Assembly: GCA_903837605.1 (NCBI GenBank)
Contig: CAILVF010000003.1
Location: 1 to 64,000, forward strand
DNA: 64,000 nucleotides
Source of the DNA: an uncultured Bacteroidales bacterium
Lineage (GTDB): Bacteria > Bacteroidota > Bacteroidia > Bacteroidales > FEN-979
Direction: 5' to 3'
The notes under the pieces are model-generated. The model ran no database searches, had not been told where the DNA came from, and saw nothing but the letters and a program-made list of their open reading frames with translations. Position numbers and translations under genes: made by a program. Each line of letters opens with the position of its first letter. Positions within the stretch are counted from its first letter, which is position 1. This document shows, one piece after another, positions 41,893-52,355 of the stretch.

Positions 41893-44280
41893 TCAGATCT
41901 TTTCGATCAAGCCTTTCTCTCCGTCAAGCCTTATCCGGTCCCCGGTTTTAAACAGTTTTTTTGCACCCTTTGCGGCAACAACAGCAGGGATGCCATACTC
42001 CCGGGCTACAACGGCCCCGTGCGACAATGGGCTGCCGATCTCGGTGATCAGCCCTGAAATAATACTGAAATACGGAGTCCATCCGATATCGGTGAAGGAA
42101 GCAACCATGATTTCGCCTTCTTTCAGGTTCTCCGCATCTTCAAGTGTATGGATGATCCTCACCGGGGCTTCAACAATACCGCTGCTTACCGGCGTTCCTG
42201 CCAGCTGGCCTTCCCGGAGCTCAAACACCTGTTCGGCTTCAAGAGGTTCAGGGATCCCGAAACTGATCTCTTCAAATATAAGCTTATCAGCTGCTGAGAT
42301 AAGTTCACGCCGTTTATCAGCCTTTTCCTTCCATAAGAGGTCATGGTCGGAAATAAGTTTACCCAATTCATCATGGGTAAGGAAATAAACCTGGTCTGTA
42401 TCAGAGAGAAGCCCGGCTTGTGTCAGCTGAACAGCCAGTGATTGATATCCTTTCCTGATCGTATCGACCATTTTAATGGAAAGCGCTTTTGTGATCTCAC
42501 GCCTTGCAACAGCCTTTCTTGCAGTAGGGATCATTGACCTGAGAATGGTCCTGGTAACAGGCCTGAGTTTACTCAAAGCAACAGTGATTTCTTTTTTTGT
42601 ATCATGGGACACATGCCTGACTTCGCCTGCTTTTACCCGGGTTTGAAGGATCTGTATGAGCCGGGAGGGTTTCTCGGCCCAGGTTTTCTCCCTCAGCTCG
42701 GATTCCCTTACGCAACGGTGGCCATGGCGTTCAAGGAAAAGCCGGAATTGTTCCCTGACTTCCCCGGGCGCATTTTTTTCAAGCAATTCAAGGGCCTCAG
42801 AGGAGGTGGCCCGGATGAATTTTTCAGCGAATTCTTTTTGGGAACGGATCGTCCTGGCAAACCGCTCAAGTGTTTTCACTGCATCAGCACTTTCAATCTC
42901 AGGAATATCCAGGAGAAGCATCGTGGCTATATGGTGGTCGGAGGCACCGGGCCTTCTTTTATCCCCTGTCATTATCCTCATAAAGGCTGAATACATGGTC
43001 CCGCTTTGTGCCGATGCCATAAGATGGTGACCGAATCCAATGCCCAGCTGGATCCTGCCTTCTTCAAGTTTCTTATGCAGATCAGCAGGTGGCAGTGAAA
43101 TGTCGATACGGAAGCCGGCTTCGAGGCTCCTGAGCCGTTCCAGGTACCTTCCGGCACGTAAGGTGGTATACATTTGCCGGATAAAATTCAGGAACCTGAC
43201 AGGGAATGGAACGTCAGGAACTGCCGTAAGCCCCTCAAACACTTTCCCGCTCAGGGCAAATTGCACGTCTTCCGGCTTATTTAACCATATCCTTTTGGGA
43301 TAGTCCATCATATTGCTCATATTGATGAACAAGCGGTTGTAGAACATCTGGATGTACCTTGGGCCTTTCCTGTCGCTCATGCGGTATGCTCCGCCGCGCT
43401 CTGCAAGCAGCACCATCCCATAGTCGATGGCTTCTGCGCTCACAGAATAGGTCAGGGGGGTGGCTACCCCGGGCATCATTTCACCTATGTTTCCCAGTGT
43501 CCAGATATCGCTGCTGCCTCCTTTAACAGTATCGAGTTCATTGAAATGAACCCCGCTGATGGCGGTGACAGGCCTGACCTGCAGCCAGTTCAAAACGCCT
43601 GACTGGTCGATTGCCCATTCCATGTCAACCGGCGCATCAAAAAAACTTTCAGCACTCTTAGCCCCTGCAATAATTTGTTTCAGAAGGGATTCACTTAAAA
43701 GATGGCCGTTTTTGTGAGCTTCTGCCGTAATATTTGATCCGCTGCGGAATAATTCATAATGACATGCATCCTTTTTTCCGCTCACAAGTTCCTCTCCATG
43801 CCCGGCAATCGCATTGACAAGCATTTTGTCACGGCGGTTGTTGACGGGGTTAATCGAAAAAACGACACCAGCCACTCTTGCGTCAACCATATTCTGCATT
43901 ATGACCGAAATCCTGAGGTCGGCTTCAGACAGGAGGCTGCCCGAATATGACCTTACACGCTCAGCCCCTGCTGCTTCAATGCATTTGAGGATAGCCGATT
44001 TTATCTCTTCAAACGAATGAAGGTTCAGGTAAGATTCGAACTGTCCTGCAAAGGAAGCTGAATGCCCGTCCTCGCTCACTGCTGATGAGCGTATTGCTTT
44101 AGGTCCCGGACCGAGTGAGATCAAATGACGCTTTATAACCGCGTCCTGCAACTCATCAGGATCAGGATGCAGCAGCACTACAGCTTCGGGAACATTAAAA
44201 CCAAGCTCTTTCAGTATCTTCAGGCCTTTGGCCTTGCCTCCAACAGGGTGGCCATCTATTTCATGCAGTCGGAGTATCAC
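41893..44280 (-). CDS. PEP-synthase/rifampin-phosphotransferase-like dikinase
   Basis: The 795-residue protein has an N-terminal ATP-grasp domain (GGKAKGLKILKELGFNVP at about 14-31, then AIRSSAVSEDGHSASFAGQFES). It has a large middle region (about 290-690) and a C-terminal swivelling histidine domain with SHGAVVAREYGIPAVV (His near 754). There is no PEP-binding TIM barrel. The order ATP-grasp, middle domain, His domain is that of rifampin phosphotransferases rather than true PEP synthase. The phosphate acceptor is unknown and I do not infer drug resistance. The start is GTG at 44280. The gene lies just downstream of a lipocalin-like gene that it probably shares a transcript with. Confidence 0.8.
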   Translation of the reverse strand: MILRLHEIDGHPVGGKAKGLKILKELGFNVPEAVVLLHPDPDELQDAVIKRHLISLGPGPKAIRSSAVSEDGHSASFAGQFESYLNLHSFEEIKSAILKCIEAAGAERVRSYSGSLLSEADLRISVIMQNMVDARVAGVVFSINPVNNRRDKMLVNAIAGHGEELVSGKKDACHYELFRSGSNITAEAHKNGHLLSESLLKQIIAGAKSAESFFDAPVDMEWAIDQSGVLNWLQVRPVTAISGVHFNELDTVKGGSSDIWTLGNIGEMMPGVATPLTYSVSAEAIDYGMVLLAERGGAYRMSDRKGPRYIQMFYNRLFINMSNMMDYPKRIWLNKPEDVQFALSGKVFEGLTAVPDVPFPVRFLNFIRQMYTTLRAGRYLERLRSLEAGFRIDISLPPADLHKKLEEGRIQLGIGFGHHLMASAQSGTMYSAFMRIMTGDKRRPGASDHHIATMLLLDIPEIESADAVKTLERFARTIRSQKEFAEKFIRATSSEALELLEKNAPGEVREQFRLFLERHGHRCVRESELREKTWAEKPSRLIQILQTRVKAGEVRHVSHDTKKEITVALSKLRPVTRTILRSMIPTARKAVARREITKALSIKMVDTIRKGYQSLAVQLTQAGLLSDTDQVYFLTHDELGKLISDHDLLWKEKADKRRELISAADKLIFEEISFGIPEPLEAEQVFELREGQLAGTPVSSGIVEAPVRIIHTLEDAENLKEGEIMVASFTDIGWTPYFSIISGLITEIGSPLSHGAVVAREYGIPAVVAAKGAKKLFKTGDRIRLDGEKGLIEKI

Positions 44281-44296
44281 GCAGCGGAGTTGAGTG

Positions 44297-45310
44297 TCAG
44301 TCTATATTGTATTTATCTTTATGGAACCCGAATTCAACCATTCCCAATCCGTCGACACCATCAAACTTGTATGTTCCGATAGCTTCACGCATCTGGTATT
44401 TCCCATCCATGAGGTAAGGGAAATGGCCGTTTCTCCAAAATTCCACTTTGTGCCTGGCACCGCTGCGGCAATGGATGTCAATGAACCCATGATCGGGGAG
44501 CAGTTTTTCACGGGATATAGTTTCCAGGTCAGTACATTCAATAATAGCGTCGGTATGCCCGTCGGGATGGGTGATAAACCCTGCTGTAAGCCTGCCGAGG
44601 AAATCCCATTTGATTGTTGTAACAGTCCAATGCATTCCTGCCTCTGATATCCCTGTTATCCAGTAATGCCTGTCCCAGGTCAACCAGGTCCTGGAACCAA
44701 ATGAATGGTCCCGGGAAGCCCTCATCTCAAAAGGGTATACCTTGTCGTCGAGCGAAATGGTCCCTTTGAAGACCCCGGTCTGTTCATAATGGGTTTGCTG
44801 GGTATCTTTCATTTTAAAGAAAAATTCCCTGCTCCATTTTTCACCGGCAATGGCCTTTGCGATCATGCTCTGGTCAGAGCTTTTTGCAAAATCGTAAGGT
44901 TCGTGTTCCCCGATAAAAAGGAGATCGGTTTTACAATTGTATGACTTACCCTGTTCATCGGTAACAGGACCGTCGTAGGTGATCCTCCATTCTTTCCCGA
45001 CAACGGTATTTTCCCATTTTAAACTGCCCATTTGGAAGCCTTTTCCATCAGGGCCGGGATCGGTTTTCAATCCAAAGAAACCTCTTCCTTTAATGAAAAA
45101 ATCAAACCACCATTCATGCTGGCGTTTCGGACCCCTGAAAGCCATCCTTGCAATAAACGCATTGCCTGCTTTATCGCCTCCATAGAAATACGAGCTGTCA
45201 TTAGGGTATGGCTGGTTCAGGTCGACATGTTTCTGTTCCAGGAATTCAACAGGGAACTGCCTGTTTTTTGTGCGCTTCACCATCTGGCGGGCGATAAAGT
45301 ATTTGAGCAT
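44297..45310 (-). CDS. lipocalin/CrtC-like protein of unknown function
   Basis: The 337-residue protein has many beta strands and the motif RASRDHSFGSRTW near residue 205. This recalls the DHSWGxRxW signature of carotenoid 1,2-hydratase (CrtC)/AttH-like and DUF7064-type lipocalin folds. It has no signal peptide. No catalytic function can be assigned. The dikinase-like gene starts 16 bases after its stop, so the two likely act together on a lipid-like or small hydrophobic substrate. The assignment of the fold rests on one motif. Confidence 0.6.
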   Translation of the reverse strand: MLKYFIARQMVKRTKNRQFPVEFLEQKHVDLNQPYPNDSSYFYGGDKAGNAFIARMAFRGPKRQHEWWFDFFIKGRGFFGLKTDPGPDGKGFQMGSLKWENTVVGKEWRITYDGPVTDEQGKSYNCKTDLLFIGEHEPYDFAKSSDQSMIAKAIAGEKWSREFFFKMKDTQQTHYEQTGVFKGTISLDDKVYPFEMRASRDHSFGSRTWLTWDRHYWITGISEAGMHWTVTTIKWDFLGRLTAGFITHPDGHTDAIIECTDLETISREKLLPDHGFIDIHCRSGARHKVEFWRNGHFPYLMDGKYQMREAIGTYKFDGVDGLGMVEFGFHKDKYNID

Positions 45311-45329
45311 AAATCGTTTTTTTAGGCCG

Positions 45330-45337
45330 CAAACTTA
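45330..45337 (-). promoter_or_regulatory. -7 box of the lipocalin/dikinase operon
   Basis: TAAGTTTG on the minus strand matches TAnnTTTG, 19 bases before the ATG at 45310. The -33 position has TTTC rather than TTTG. Confidence 0.45.
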
Positions 45338-45396
45338 CTTTTTTTCCCTGAAATGTCGAAATTTGAAGAACAGACTTTGACCCAAATATATTACAA

Positions 45397-46737
45397 ATGA
45401 TACGATGTCAACGATATACCCTGCTGGTAACTTTTTTAATGCTTTTCGGCTGGGTGCCTATTATGCATGCGTCGGAACCCGATACCCTGAAAGACCAGTT
45501 CTGGAATTACCATTTCCAGCTGACCGTCCTTCCTCAATACCATCCTGCTTTTAAGGCTGAATATTCAGGTGAAAACAGCCTTCAGAAATGCGAGGAGTCT
45601 ACAGTTTCCCTGTCGGCAACCCTTTTCCTGGGAATGCGGCTCTGGAAAGGAGCCCAGGTATACTTTAACCCTGAAGTCTCAGGCGGAAAAGGATTTACTG
45701 AGACGAGGGGAGTGGCTGGTTTCCCGAATGGCGAAGTGTACAGGGTCAGTGACCCTTCGATTCATGTCTATATAGGGCGGCTATACCTTAAGCAGATCTT
45801 TGCCCTGTCAGGGAAAAATCACAGGGTGGCGGATGAATTCAATCAGCTTGCCGGCCGTGAGCCCGATACCTATCTTTCGCTCATTGCGGGTAAATTCAGC
45901 ATCATGGACTTCTTTGACAATAATACTTTCAGCCACGACCCGAGGACCCAGTTTTACAACTGGGCCCTGATGGGTAACGGGGCCTGGGATTACCCTGCTA
46001 ACGTAAGGGGATATGATTACGGACTGGCGATGGAATTTGTAAAACCGAAATGGGCCGTGCGTGCTGCCTTTGTTACCATGCCCGAAGAAGCAAACGGTCA
46101 AAAGATGCAGTATGATGTGACAAAGTCTTTTGGTACGGCTTTCGAATTTGAGAGGAAGTATAAGCTCGGCAGGAAACCTGGAATTTTAAGGGCTATGGCA
46201 TATTTTAACCTGGCACCAATGGGTAATTATAAGCAGTCGATATCCCTCGGCAAACAATCTGACACTATTCCGGATATTACGCTTACCAGGGCCCAGGGTC
46301 ATACAAAATACGGTTGCGGACTTAATATTGAACAATCGATCGACCGGAATTTCGGGATGTTTATGCGTGCAGGCTGGAATGACGGTCAGAACGAGACCTG
46401 GGTGTTCACAGAGATCGACCGCACGATTACTCTTGGTTTGAATGTGGACGGCAATTTATGGAAACGCGATGATGATAACCTGTCCGTTGCATTTATTATG
46501 AATGGGATTTCATCACCCCATGCCGACTATCTGTATGCAGGAGGGCTGGGTTTTATTATTGGGGATGGTAAGCTCAGCTATGCTCCCGAGTTTATAGGTG
46601 AAATCTATTATTCTTTCCAGTTCTTCCGCAAGCTGTTATGGATATGCCCCGATTACCAGCTGATCGTTAACCCTGCCTATAACCAGGCAAGGGGACCGGT
46701 AAATGCTTTCGGCCTCAGGGTACATATCGAGATCTGA
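45397..46737 (+). CDS. OprB-type carbohydrate porin
   Basis: The 446-residue outer-membrane protein has a signal peptide ending near MHASE. Its body matches the carbohydrate-selective porin (OprB) family, with FQLTVLPQYHPAFKAEYSGENSL near the start, repeated amphipathic strands and a final strand ending HIEI. Such porins pass sugars passively. The specific substrate is unknown. The gene is monocistronic and diverges from the lipocalin-like gene. Confidence 0.83.
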   Translation: MIRCQRYTLLVTFLMLFGWVPIMHASEPDTLKDQFWNYHFQLTVLPQYHPAFKAEYSGENSLQKCEESTVSLSATLFLGMRLWKGAQVYFNPEVSGGKGFTETRGVAGFPNGEVYRVSDPSIHVYIGRLYLKQIFALSGKNHRVADEFNQLAGREPDTYLSLIAGKFSIMDFFDNNTFSHDPRTQFYNWALMGNGAWDYPANVRGYDYGLAMEFVKPKWAVRAAFVTMPEEANGQKMQYDVTKSFGTAFEFERKYKLGRKPGILRAMAYFNLAPMGNYKQSISLGKQSDTIPDITLTRAQGHTKYGCGLNIEQSIDRNFGMFMRAGWNDGQNETWVFTEIDRTITLGLNVDGNLWKRDDDNLSVAFIMNGISSPHADYLYAGGLGFIIGDGKLSYAPEFIGEIYYSFQFFRKLLWICPDYQLIVNPAYNQARGPVNAFGLRVHIEI

Positions 46738-46774
46738 TCATATTGGTATCCGTCAACACTAAACCGATCACCGG

Positions 46775-47788
46775 TCAATCAATTGTCTCAATTGTTTTCT
46801 CGATCATGATGCTCTTGCTCCCAAGCAAAGTAAGCCTCAGCGCCTGCATGCCAAATTCGTAATAGATCTCAATATAAGCTTTGTTTGGGCGCTTGACAAG
46901 GACCCTGCTCTGGCTGTAAGGCATATGCTGGCTGAAGTTATGCCTGGTAAGCCATGAAGAGATGATGAGGGCCATTGCAGCCTTATCGCTGACAAGCTGG
47001 TTTATTTCCTTGTATTCACAGGCAGCCGGAATTATTTGTGTCTCGATAGGTTCGGTATAGATTGGGTATTCCCCTGTGAGAACAGGCAGTTTAAACCTTG
47101 AGTTGTTAAGGCAGGTTTGCATCCGTCTCAGATCTTTAATCCTGTTTTCGTCAAAGCCCGGTGATTTCATCTGTTGCAGGGAGAGCCCGATCATCAATGA
47201 AACATATCTTGAATCGGGCCGTTTACACAGAGGTTTCATATTAAGGAAGCGGTCATATTCAACAGATGGATCGGGATATCTCACGGGAGGCGTCGATGCA
47301 GCAATATGGCTCCAATCTTCAAAATCTGATTTGAGTTTCTTTTCAAGAACCGTTTTATAAGGTTTCCGGCACACAAACACCGGCAGAAACCTGTAAAGCT
47401 GGTCATATATCGGGAAAATCGTATCGGATTTAGCAAGTTTGGGTATTGAACAATAATACCGTAAAAGAAATGAAGCCGCATGCCTGTTATTGGTATTCGA
47501 GGCGATATCAAGAGTGTAATGGGGAAGTCCAAAAATATAGCACCCGCTGCTGTCGGGATGAACTTTTAGAAACCCCTCCCTGAATTCCCAATCTACAATA
47601 TGATTTGCGTAAGACGTATCAAGATATAGCAGGGCCATTGGATTGATAAGCTTTTCAACAGCCTGCAACCCGTTTTTATCACCCAGCATTACCAGTTCGT
47701 CGGAATCAAGTATTGTTGTTTGTTGTGGCGAATAGTAAAGCGGTTTTGCAAGGAGTAAGAATAAAACCGTAATACGCAGAAAGAGCAT
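46775..47788 (-). CDS. exported protein of unknown function
   Basis: The 337-residue product has a signal-like N-terminus (MLFLRITVLFLLLAKPLYYS). The mature protein has several Tyr and Cys residues, including FVCRKPYK and YPDPSVEYDRF. I do not recognise a family. It converges on the porin gene and follows the serine dehydratase gene by 43 bases on the same strand. Confidence 0.6.
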   Translation of the reverse strand: MLFLRITVLFLLLAKPLYYSPQQTTILDSDELVMLGDKNGLQAVEKLINPMALLYLDTSYANHIVDWEFREGFLKVHPDSSGCYIFGLPHYTLDIASNTNNRHAASFLLRYYCSIPKLAKSDTIFPIYDQLYRFLPVFVCRKPYKTVLEKKLKSDFEDWSHIAASTPPVRYPDPSVEYDRFLNMKPLCKRPDSRYVSLMIGLSLQQMKSPGFDENRIKDLRRMQTCLNNSRFKLPVLTGEYPIYTEPIETQIIPAACEYKEINQLVSDKAAMALIISSWLTRHNFSQHMPYSQSRVLVKRPNKAYIEIYYEFGMQALRLTLLGSKSIMIEKTIETID

Positions 47789-47831
47789 ATTCTTCCGTTA
47801 TTCAGAGTTTTACGTAAAAAAAAGGAAAATG

Positions 47832-49031
47832 TTACTCCTTGATGCCGAGAACAGCAAGCCCACCTTCGGCAGTTTCCTTGTAGATGGCCGGAAGGTCATG
47901 GCCTGTCTGCTTCATTGCGGCTAACACTTTATCAAAGCTTATAAGATGAGTGCCGTCCGACAGCAACGCGTACATGTTGGCGTCTAAGGCCCTGGCAGCG
48001 CCGAAAGCATTTCTTTCAATACAGGGGATCTGTACCAGGCCGAAAAGAGGGTCGCAGGTTAGCCCGAGGAAATGTTCCATAGCAATGGAGGCGGCATATT
48101 CAATCTGGCGGGGAGTGCCACCAAACATTTGCTCAGCTGCCGCTGCTGCCATTGAACTGGCACTTCCTACTTCTCCCTGGCATCCAACTTCGGCTCCGGA
48201 AATCGACGCATTTGTCTTTATAAGGTTTCCTATCAGCCCTGCAGTTGCAAGTCCCCTCAGAATTTTCTTGTCGGGAATATCATATTGTGACTTTAAAAGG
48301 TAGAGGACCGAAGGCATCACACCGCATGATCCGCAGGTTGGTGCTGTTACGATCTTACCGCCTGAGGCATTTTCCTCGGCAACAGCAAGTGCAAAAGCGA
48401 ACGTAAATGCCCTGCGGCTGAGGGTCCCTTTGAAACTTTTTGCTTTGATATAATATGATGATGCTTTCCTGGGAAGATTTAGCCGGCCAGGCAGAACCCC
48501 CTCGGTTTCTATTCCCCTTTCAACAGCATCTTTCATGACTTCCCAAACTTCTGCCATATAATCCCAGATGTCGGAATTCTCGTGCATTTCAACATACTCC
48601 CATATGGTCCTCCCGTTATTAAGGCACCATTTAAGAATATCTTCCATGTTTGACAACTCATATATGGATGATGAAGGATCGCGTTTTCCCGTATCGCTGA
48701 TATCTCCTCCCCCTATACTGTATGTTGTCCAGGAATCCCTTATGTTCCCCAGCCTGTCAAGGGCCTCAAAGGTCATCCCGTTGGGGTGGGCAGGAAGAAA
48801 AGTTTCAGGATACCATTCTATTACGGCAGGAACGGGATGCAAGGCTTCCAGGATTGCCTTGTCGGTCATATGGCCTTTGCCGGTTGCAGCAAGGCTTCCA
48901 TAAAGTTTAACCCTGACTTCAGGGATACCGGGATTTCGCTTTGCAAAAAGCATGGCTGCTTTTGCAGGTCCCATAGTATGGCTGCTCGACGGGCCGCAGC
49001 CTATCTTATAAATTTCTTTGATGGATTCCAT
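47832..49031 (-). CDS. sdaA: L-serine ammonia-lyase, iron-sulfur type
   Basis: The 399-residue single-chain enzyme deaminates L-serine to pyruvate. The N-terminal beta domain contains GPSSSHTMGP, and the alpha domain has the cysteines of the [4Fe-4S] cluster in PTCGSCGV and LTCDPLFGLVQIPC. It is the only pyruvate-forming amino-acid enzyme in the window and lies downstream of a kinase and GAPDH on the same strand with short gaps. Confidence 0.93.
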   Translation of the reverse strand: MESIKEIYKIGCGPSSSHTMGPAKAAMLFAKRNPGIPEVRVKLYGSLAATGKGHMTDKAILEALHPVPAVIEWYPETFLPAHPNGMTFEALDRLGNIRDSWTTYSIGGGDISDTGKRDPSSSIYELSNMEDILKWCLNNGRTIWEYVEMHENSDIWDYMAEVWEVMKDAVERGIETEGVLPGRLNLPRKASSYYIKAKSFKGTLSRRAFTFAFALAVAEENASGGKIVTAPTCGSCGVMPSVLYLLKSQYDIPDKKILRGLATAGLIGNLIKTNASISGAEVGCQGEVGSASSMAAAAAEQMFGGTPRQIEYAASIAMEHFLGLTCDPLFGLVQIPCIERNAFGAARALDANMYALLSDGTHLISFDKVLAAMKQTGHDLPAIYKETAEGGLAVLGIKE

Positions 49032-49034
49032 CGG

Positions 49035-50300
49035 TTACTTTGGCTGACCCAGGGAAAAATAAAAAGTTGCTCCCTTTCCAATCTCTCCTTCTGCCCATAT
49101 CCTGCCGCCATGCCTTTCAATAATACGCTTTGCTGTTGCAAGCCCCACCCCTGTACCAGGGAAATCTTCCTGGGAATGCAGCCTTACAAAAGGAGTAAAA
49201 AGGTTTGCAGCCCTCATGGGATCAAATCCGGCCCCATTATCCTTAAATGAAAATACAGTCTGGCCATCCTTTTGGAAACTGCTTACATGGATGGCAGGAT
49301 GGTCGGTTTTCGATGTGTATTTCCATGAATTTCCAAGGAGGTTTTTCACGACCACCATCAAAAGGCTCTGATCCCCGGTTAATTGCAAATTATCATCAAT
49401 CTTCACATCGATATTCCTCTCAGGATTGTCCTGGTGTATCCACTGCATGACCTTTCGGCACATCTCACTCAGGTCGATAGGCTGGGGGTGGATGTTGATC
49501 GTGCCTGTGCGCGAAAACTGCAGCAGGTCATTTATCATCTCAGCCATGGACTTTGTAGTGGAATGGATGGTTTCAACATAGGAAGCACCTGCCTCATCCA
49601 GTTTGTCAAGGTAATGCTGATGAAGCAGCTGGGCACTCATGCTGATGTGGTTGAGAGGTGTCCTCAGGTCATGGGAAATAGTGTACGAAAATGCCTCCAG
49701 GTCACGGTTCATAGTGATCAGGTGCTCATTGGAGCGCCTCAGCTCAGCCTGAGCCTCTATAAGCTGATGGTTTTGCTGGATTGCATTTTCGTACACCGAT
49801 AAAAGCAGGTCGAGGATCTGTTTCCTCTCCGAGTTGATAGCATACTTCTGGCCGTTGAACATGATCTCAAGCACAAGGTCGCTTGTTCCCTGGTACCTGA
49901 GCTCCCTGTTAGCCAGAAGGTAATTAATACGTGATAGCAGGTACTTGGCATCAAATGGCTTGGTGATGAAATTATCTGATCCCGCCTGCAGGCCTTTGAT
50001 GATATCCATTGAATCCTGAAGTGTTGTAAGCAGGATTATGGGTATCTCTTTAAGCTCCTTCGTGCTTTTAACCTTTTCGCATAACTCGTAACCGTCCATT
50101 CCCGGCATCACAATATCGCTGACGATCAGAATCGGGGGTTCTTCCATGGCAGCTTTAAACGCGCTGAGCCCGTCTTCGAAATCCCTGACTTTATAGTCGT
50201 GTTTTTTCAGAAGGGATTTCAGCATCATCGCCTGGCTCTTCGAGTCCTCGACGACCATGATATAACCTTCCCTCTCCCCGGATGCGAAAAGATGACTCAT
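49035..50300 (-). CDS. response-regulator receiver/histidine kinase hybrid
   Basis: The 421-residue soluble protein starts with a receiver domain (D62 in IVSDIVMPGMDG), followed by a coiled-coil linker. HisKA has H210 (FSYTISHDLRTP), and the ATPase domain has NLLGNSWKYT and GTGVGLATAKR. It has no membrane segment, so it is a cytoplasmic kinase that probably receives a phosphate or signal through its own receiver. The start at 50300 lies one base after the GAPDH stop, so it shares that transcript, an unusual pairing. Confidence 0.88.
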   Translation of the reverse strand: MSHLFASGEREGYIMVVEDSKSQAMMLKSLLKKHDYKVRDFEDGLSAFKAAMEEPPILIVSDIVMPGMDGYELCEKVKSTKELKEIPIILLTTLQDSMDIIKGLQAGSDNFITKPFDAKYLLSRINYLLANRELRYQGTSDLVLEIMFNGQKYAINSERKQILDLLLSVYENAIQQNHQLIEAQAELRRSNEHLITMNRDLEAFSYTISHDLRTPLNHISMSAQLLHQHYLDKLDEAGASYVETIHSTTKSMAEMINDLLQFSRTGTINIHPQPIDLSEMCRKVMQWIHQDNPERNIDVKIDDNLQLTGDQSLLMVVVKNLLGNSWKYTSKTDHPAIHVSSFQKDGQTVFSFKDNGAGFDPMRAANLFTPFVRLHSQEDFPGTGVGLATAKRIIERHGGRIWAEGEIGKGATFYFSLGQPK

Positions 50301-50301
50301 A

Positions 50302-51330
<1,029 letters not shown>

Positions 51331-51349
51331 TTAGTTTGAATTAAGGGTT

Positions 51350-51357
51350 CAAAAGTA
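51350..51357 (-). promoter_or_regulatory. -7 box of the gapA transcript
   Basis: TACTTTTG on the minus strand matches TAnnTTTG, about 44 bases before the ATG. The -33 region is AT-rich without a clear TTTG. Confidence 0.5.
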
Positions 51358-51399
51358 CTTAATTTAATCGATAAGCTAAAATATGAAAAAAATGCGAAT

Positions 51400-51430
51400 T
51401 TTGTATTTGGCTTTAAAAAGCGTAGCTTTA
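51400..51430 (+). promoter_or_regulatory. promoter of the PpsR gene
   Basis: TTTG (51400-51403), 19 bases, and TAGCTTTA (51423-51430) give a near-match to the Bacteroidota promoter. Transcription should begin about 16 bases before the GTG start. Confidence 0.55.
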
Positions 51431-51452
51431 AACACCAAATCAGTTTCATGCC

Positions 51453-52292
51453 GTGAATAAAATATATGTAGTTAGCGACGGTTCCGGGCGTACTGCCGAG
51501 CAGATTCTTATGGCTGCACTGACCCAGTTCCCGCAATCAAGCGTAGAGGTAATCCTCAAAACCGAAATAAGGACGGAACAGGCTATCGAGGAGATCATTG
51601 CAGAGGTCGCTGAAGAGAAAGGATTTGTTTTGCATACCCTGGTATCAGAATCCCTCAGGGAGGTCGTCCTCAGGCTGAGCAGGATCCACAACATAGACGC
51701 CATCGATCTGATGGGACCTCTCCTGTCGAGGCTGTCACACCATTTCGCCGACTCACCGACCGGGGAACCCGGCTTGTTCTTCAGCCTTAATAAGGAATAT
51801 TTCAAGAGGATAGATTCCATGCAGTTTGCCTTTAACCATGACGACGGGCAAAGGGATTACGATTATGAAAAGGCGGAAATCGTGCTGGTTGGTGTTTCAA
51901 GGACCTTCAAGACCCCTCTCAGTATCTACCTTGCTTTTAAAGGCTGGTTCGTTGCCAATTTTCCAATCGTGCTGGGGGCTGACATTTCAGAGTCCCTTAC
52001 TAAATTACCTCAAGGCAGGGTTTTCGGACTGATGACTGAACCCCAGGACCTTTCCAGCCTCCGAACTGTGAGGGAACAATACCTGGGGGGGCAAACCGGT
52101 GAGTATGCTTCTATACAAAACGTCAAAAAGGAACTGAATTATTCCAATAGTGTGTTCTGTAAATATGAATGGCCTGTGATCCATGTCACCAACAAGCCGA
52201 TTGAAGAGATCGCTTCCGAGATCCTCGCAATAAAGCGAAGGATAGATAATCAGGACAATGTTCGTAAAAAAAACAGGAGAGCACAAAACTAA
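51453..52292 (+). CDS. ppsR: pyruvate,water dikinase regulatory protein
   Basis: The 279-residue protein belongs to the DUF299 family of bifunctional kinase/pyrophosphorylases. They switch PEP synthase or pyruvate,phosphate dikinase by ADP-dependent phosphorylation and its reversal. The P-loop-like LVGVSRTFKTPLSIYLA near residue 149 is diagnostic, as is the N-terminal SDGSGRTAEQI. The start is GTG. The natural target is probably a canonical dikinase outside the window. The dikinase-like protein at 41893-44280 lacks the usual C-terminal barrel. Confidence 0.9.
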   Translation: MNKIYVVSDGSGRTAEQILMAALTQFPQSSVEVILKTEIRTEQAIEEIIAEVAEEKGFVLHTLVSESLREVVLRLSRIHNIDAIDLMGPLLSRLSHHFADSPTGEPGLFFSLNKEYFKRIDSMQFAFNHDDGQRDYDYEKAEIVLVGVSRTFKTPLSIYLAFKGWFVANFPIVLGADISESLTKLPQGRVFGLMTEPQDLSSLRTVREQYLGGQTGEYASIQNVKKELNYSNSVFCKYEWPVIHVTNKPIEEIASEILAIKRRIDNQDNVRKKNRRAQN

Positions 52293-52305
52293 TTTCCTCC
52301 TGTTT
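52271..52305. terminator. possible hairpin at the end of ppsR
   Basis: AAACAGGAG (52271-52279) and CTCCTGTTT (52297-52305) pair over 9 bases with a 17-base loop. The ppsR stop lies at the edge of the loop. There is no T run on the plus strand, so termination is doubtful; on the minus strand a T run follows. Confidence 0.35.
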
Positions 52306-52317
52306 CCCGAAAACGAT

Positions 52318-52325
52318 TATTTTTG
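52318..52325 (+). promoter_or_regulatory. -7 box of pyrG
   Basis: TATTTTTG matches TAnnTTTG, 30 bases before the ATG at 52356. The -33 site has TTTC in place of TTTG. Confidence 0.45.
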
Positions 52326-52355
52326 TGAACCGTTAACCTTCATTTTAATTCTGCC

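Noticed and set aside
41893-44280. Rifampin resistance gene
   Set aside because: The domain order resembles rifampin phosphotransferase, but the middle domain is divergent and the substrate cannot be read from the sequence.
52271-52305. Strong Rho-independent terminator of ppsR
   Set aside because: A 9-bp stem exists, but the loop is 17 bases and no T run follows on the coding strand. It is kept only as a low-confidence feature.
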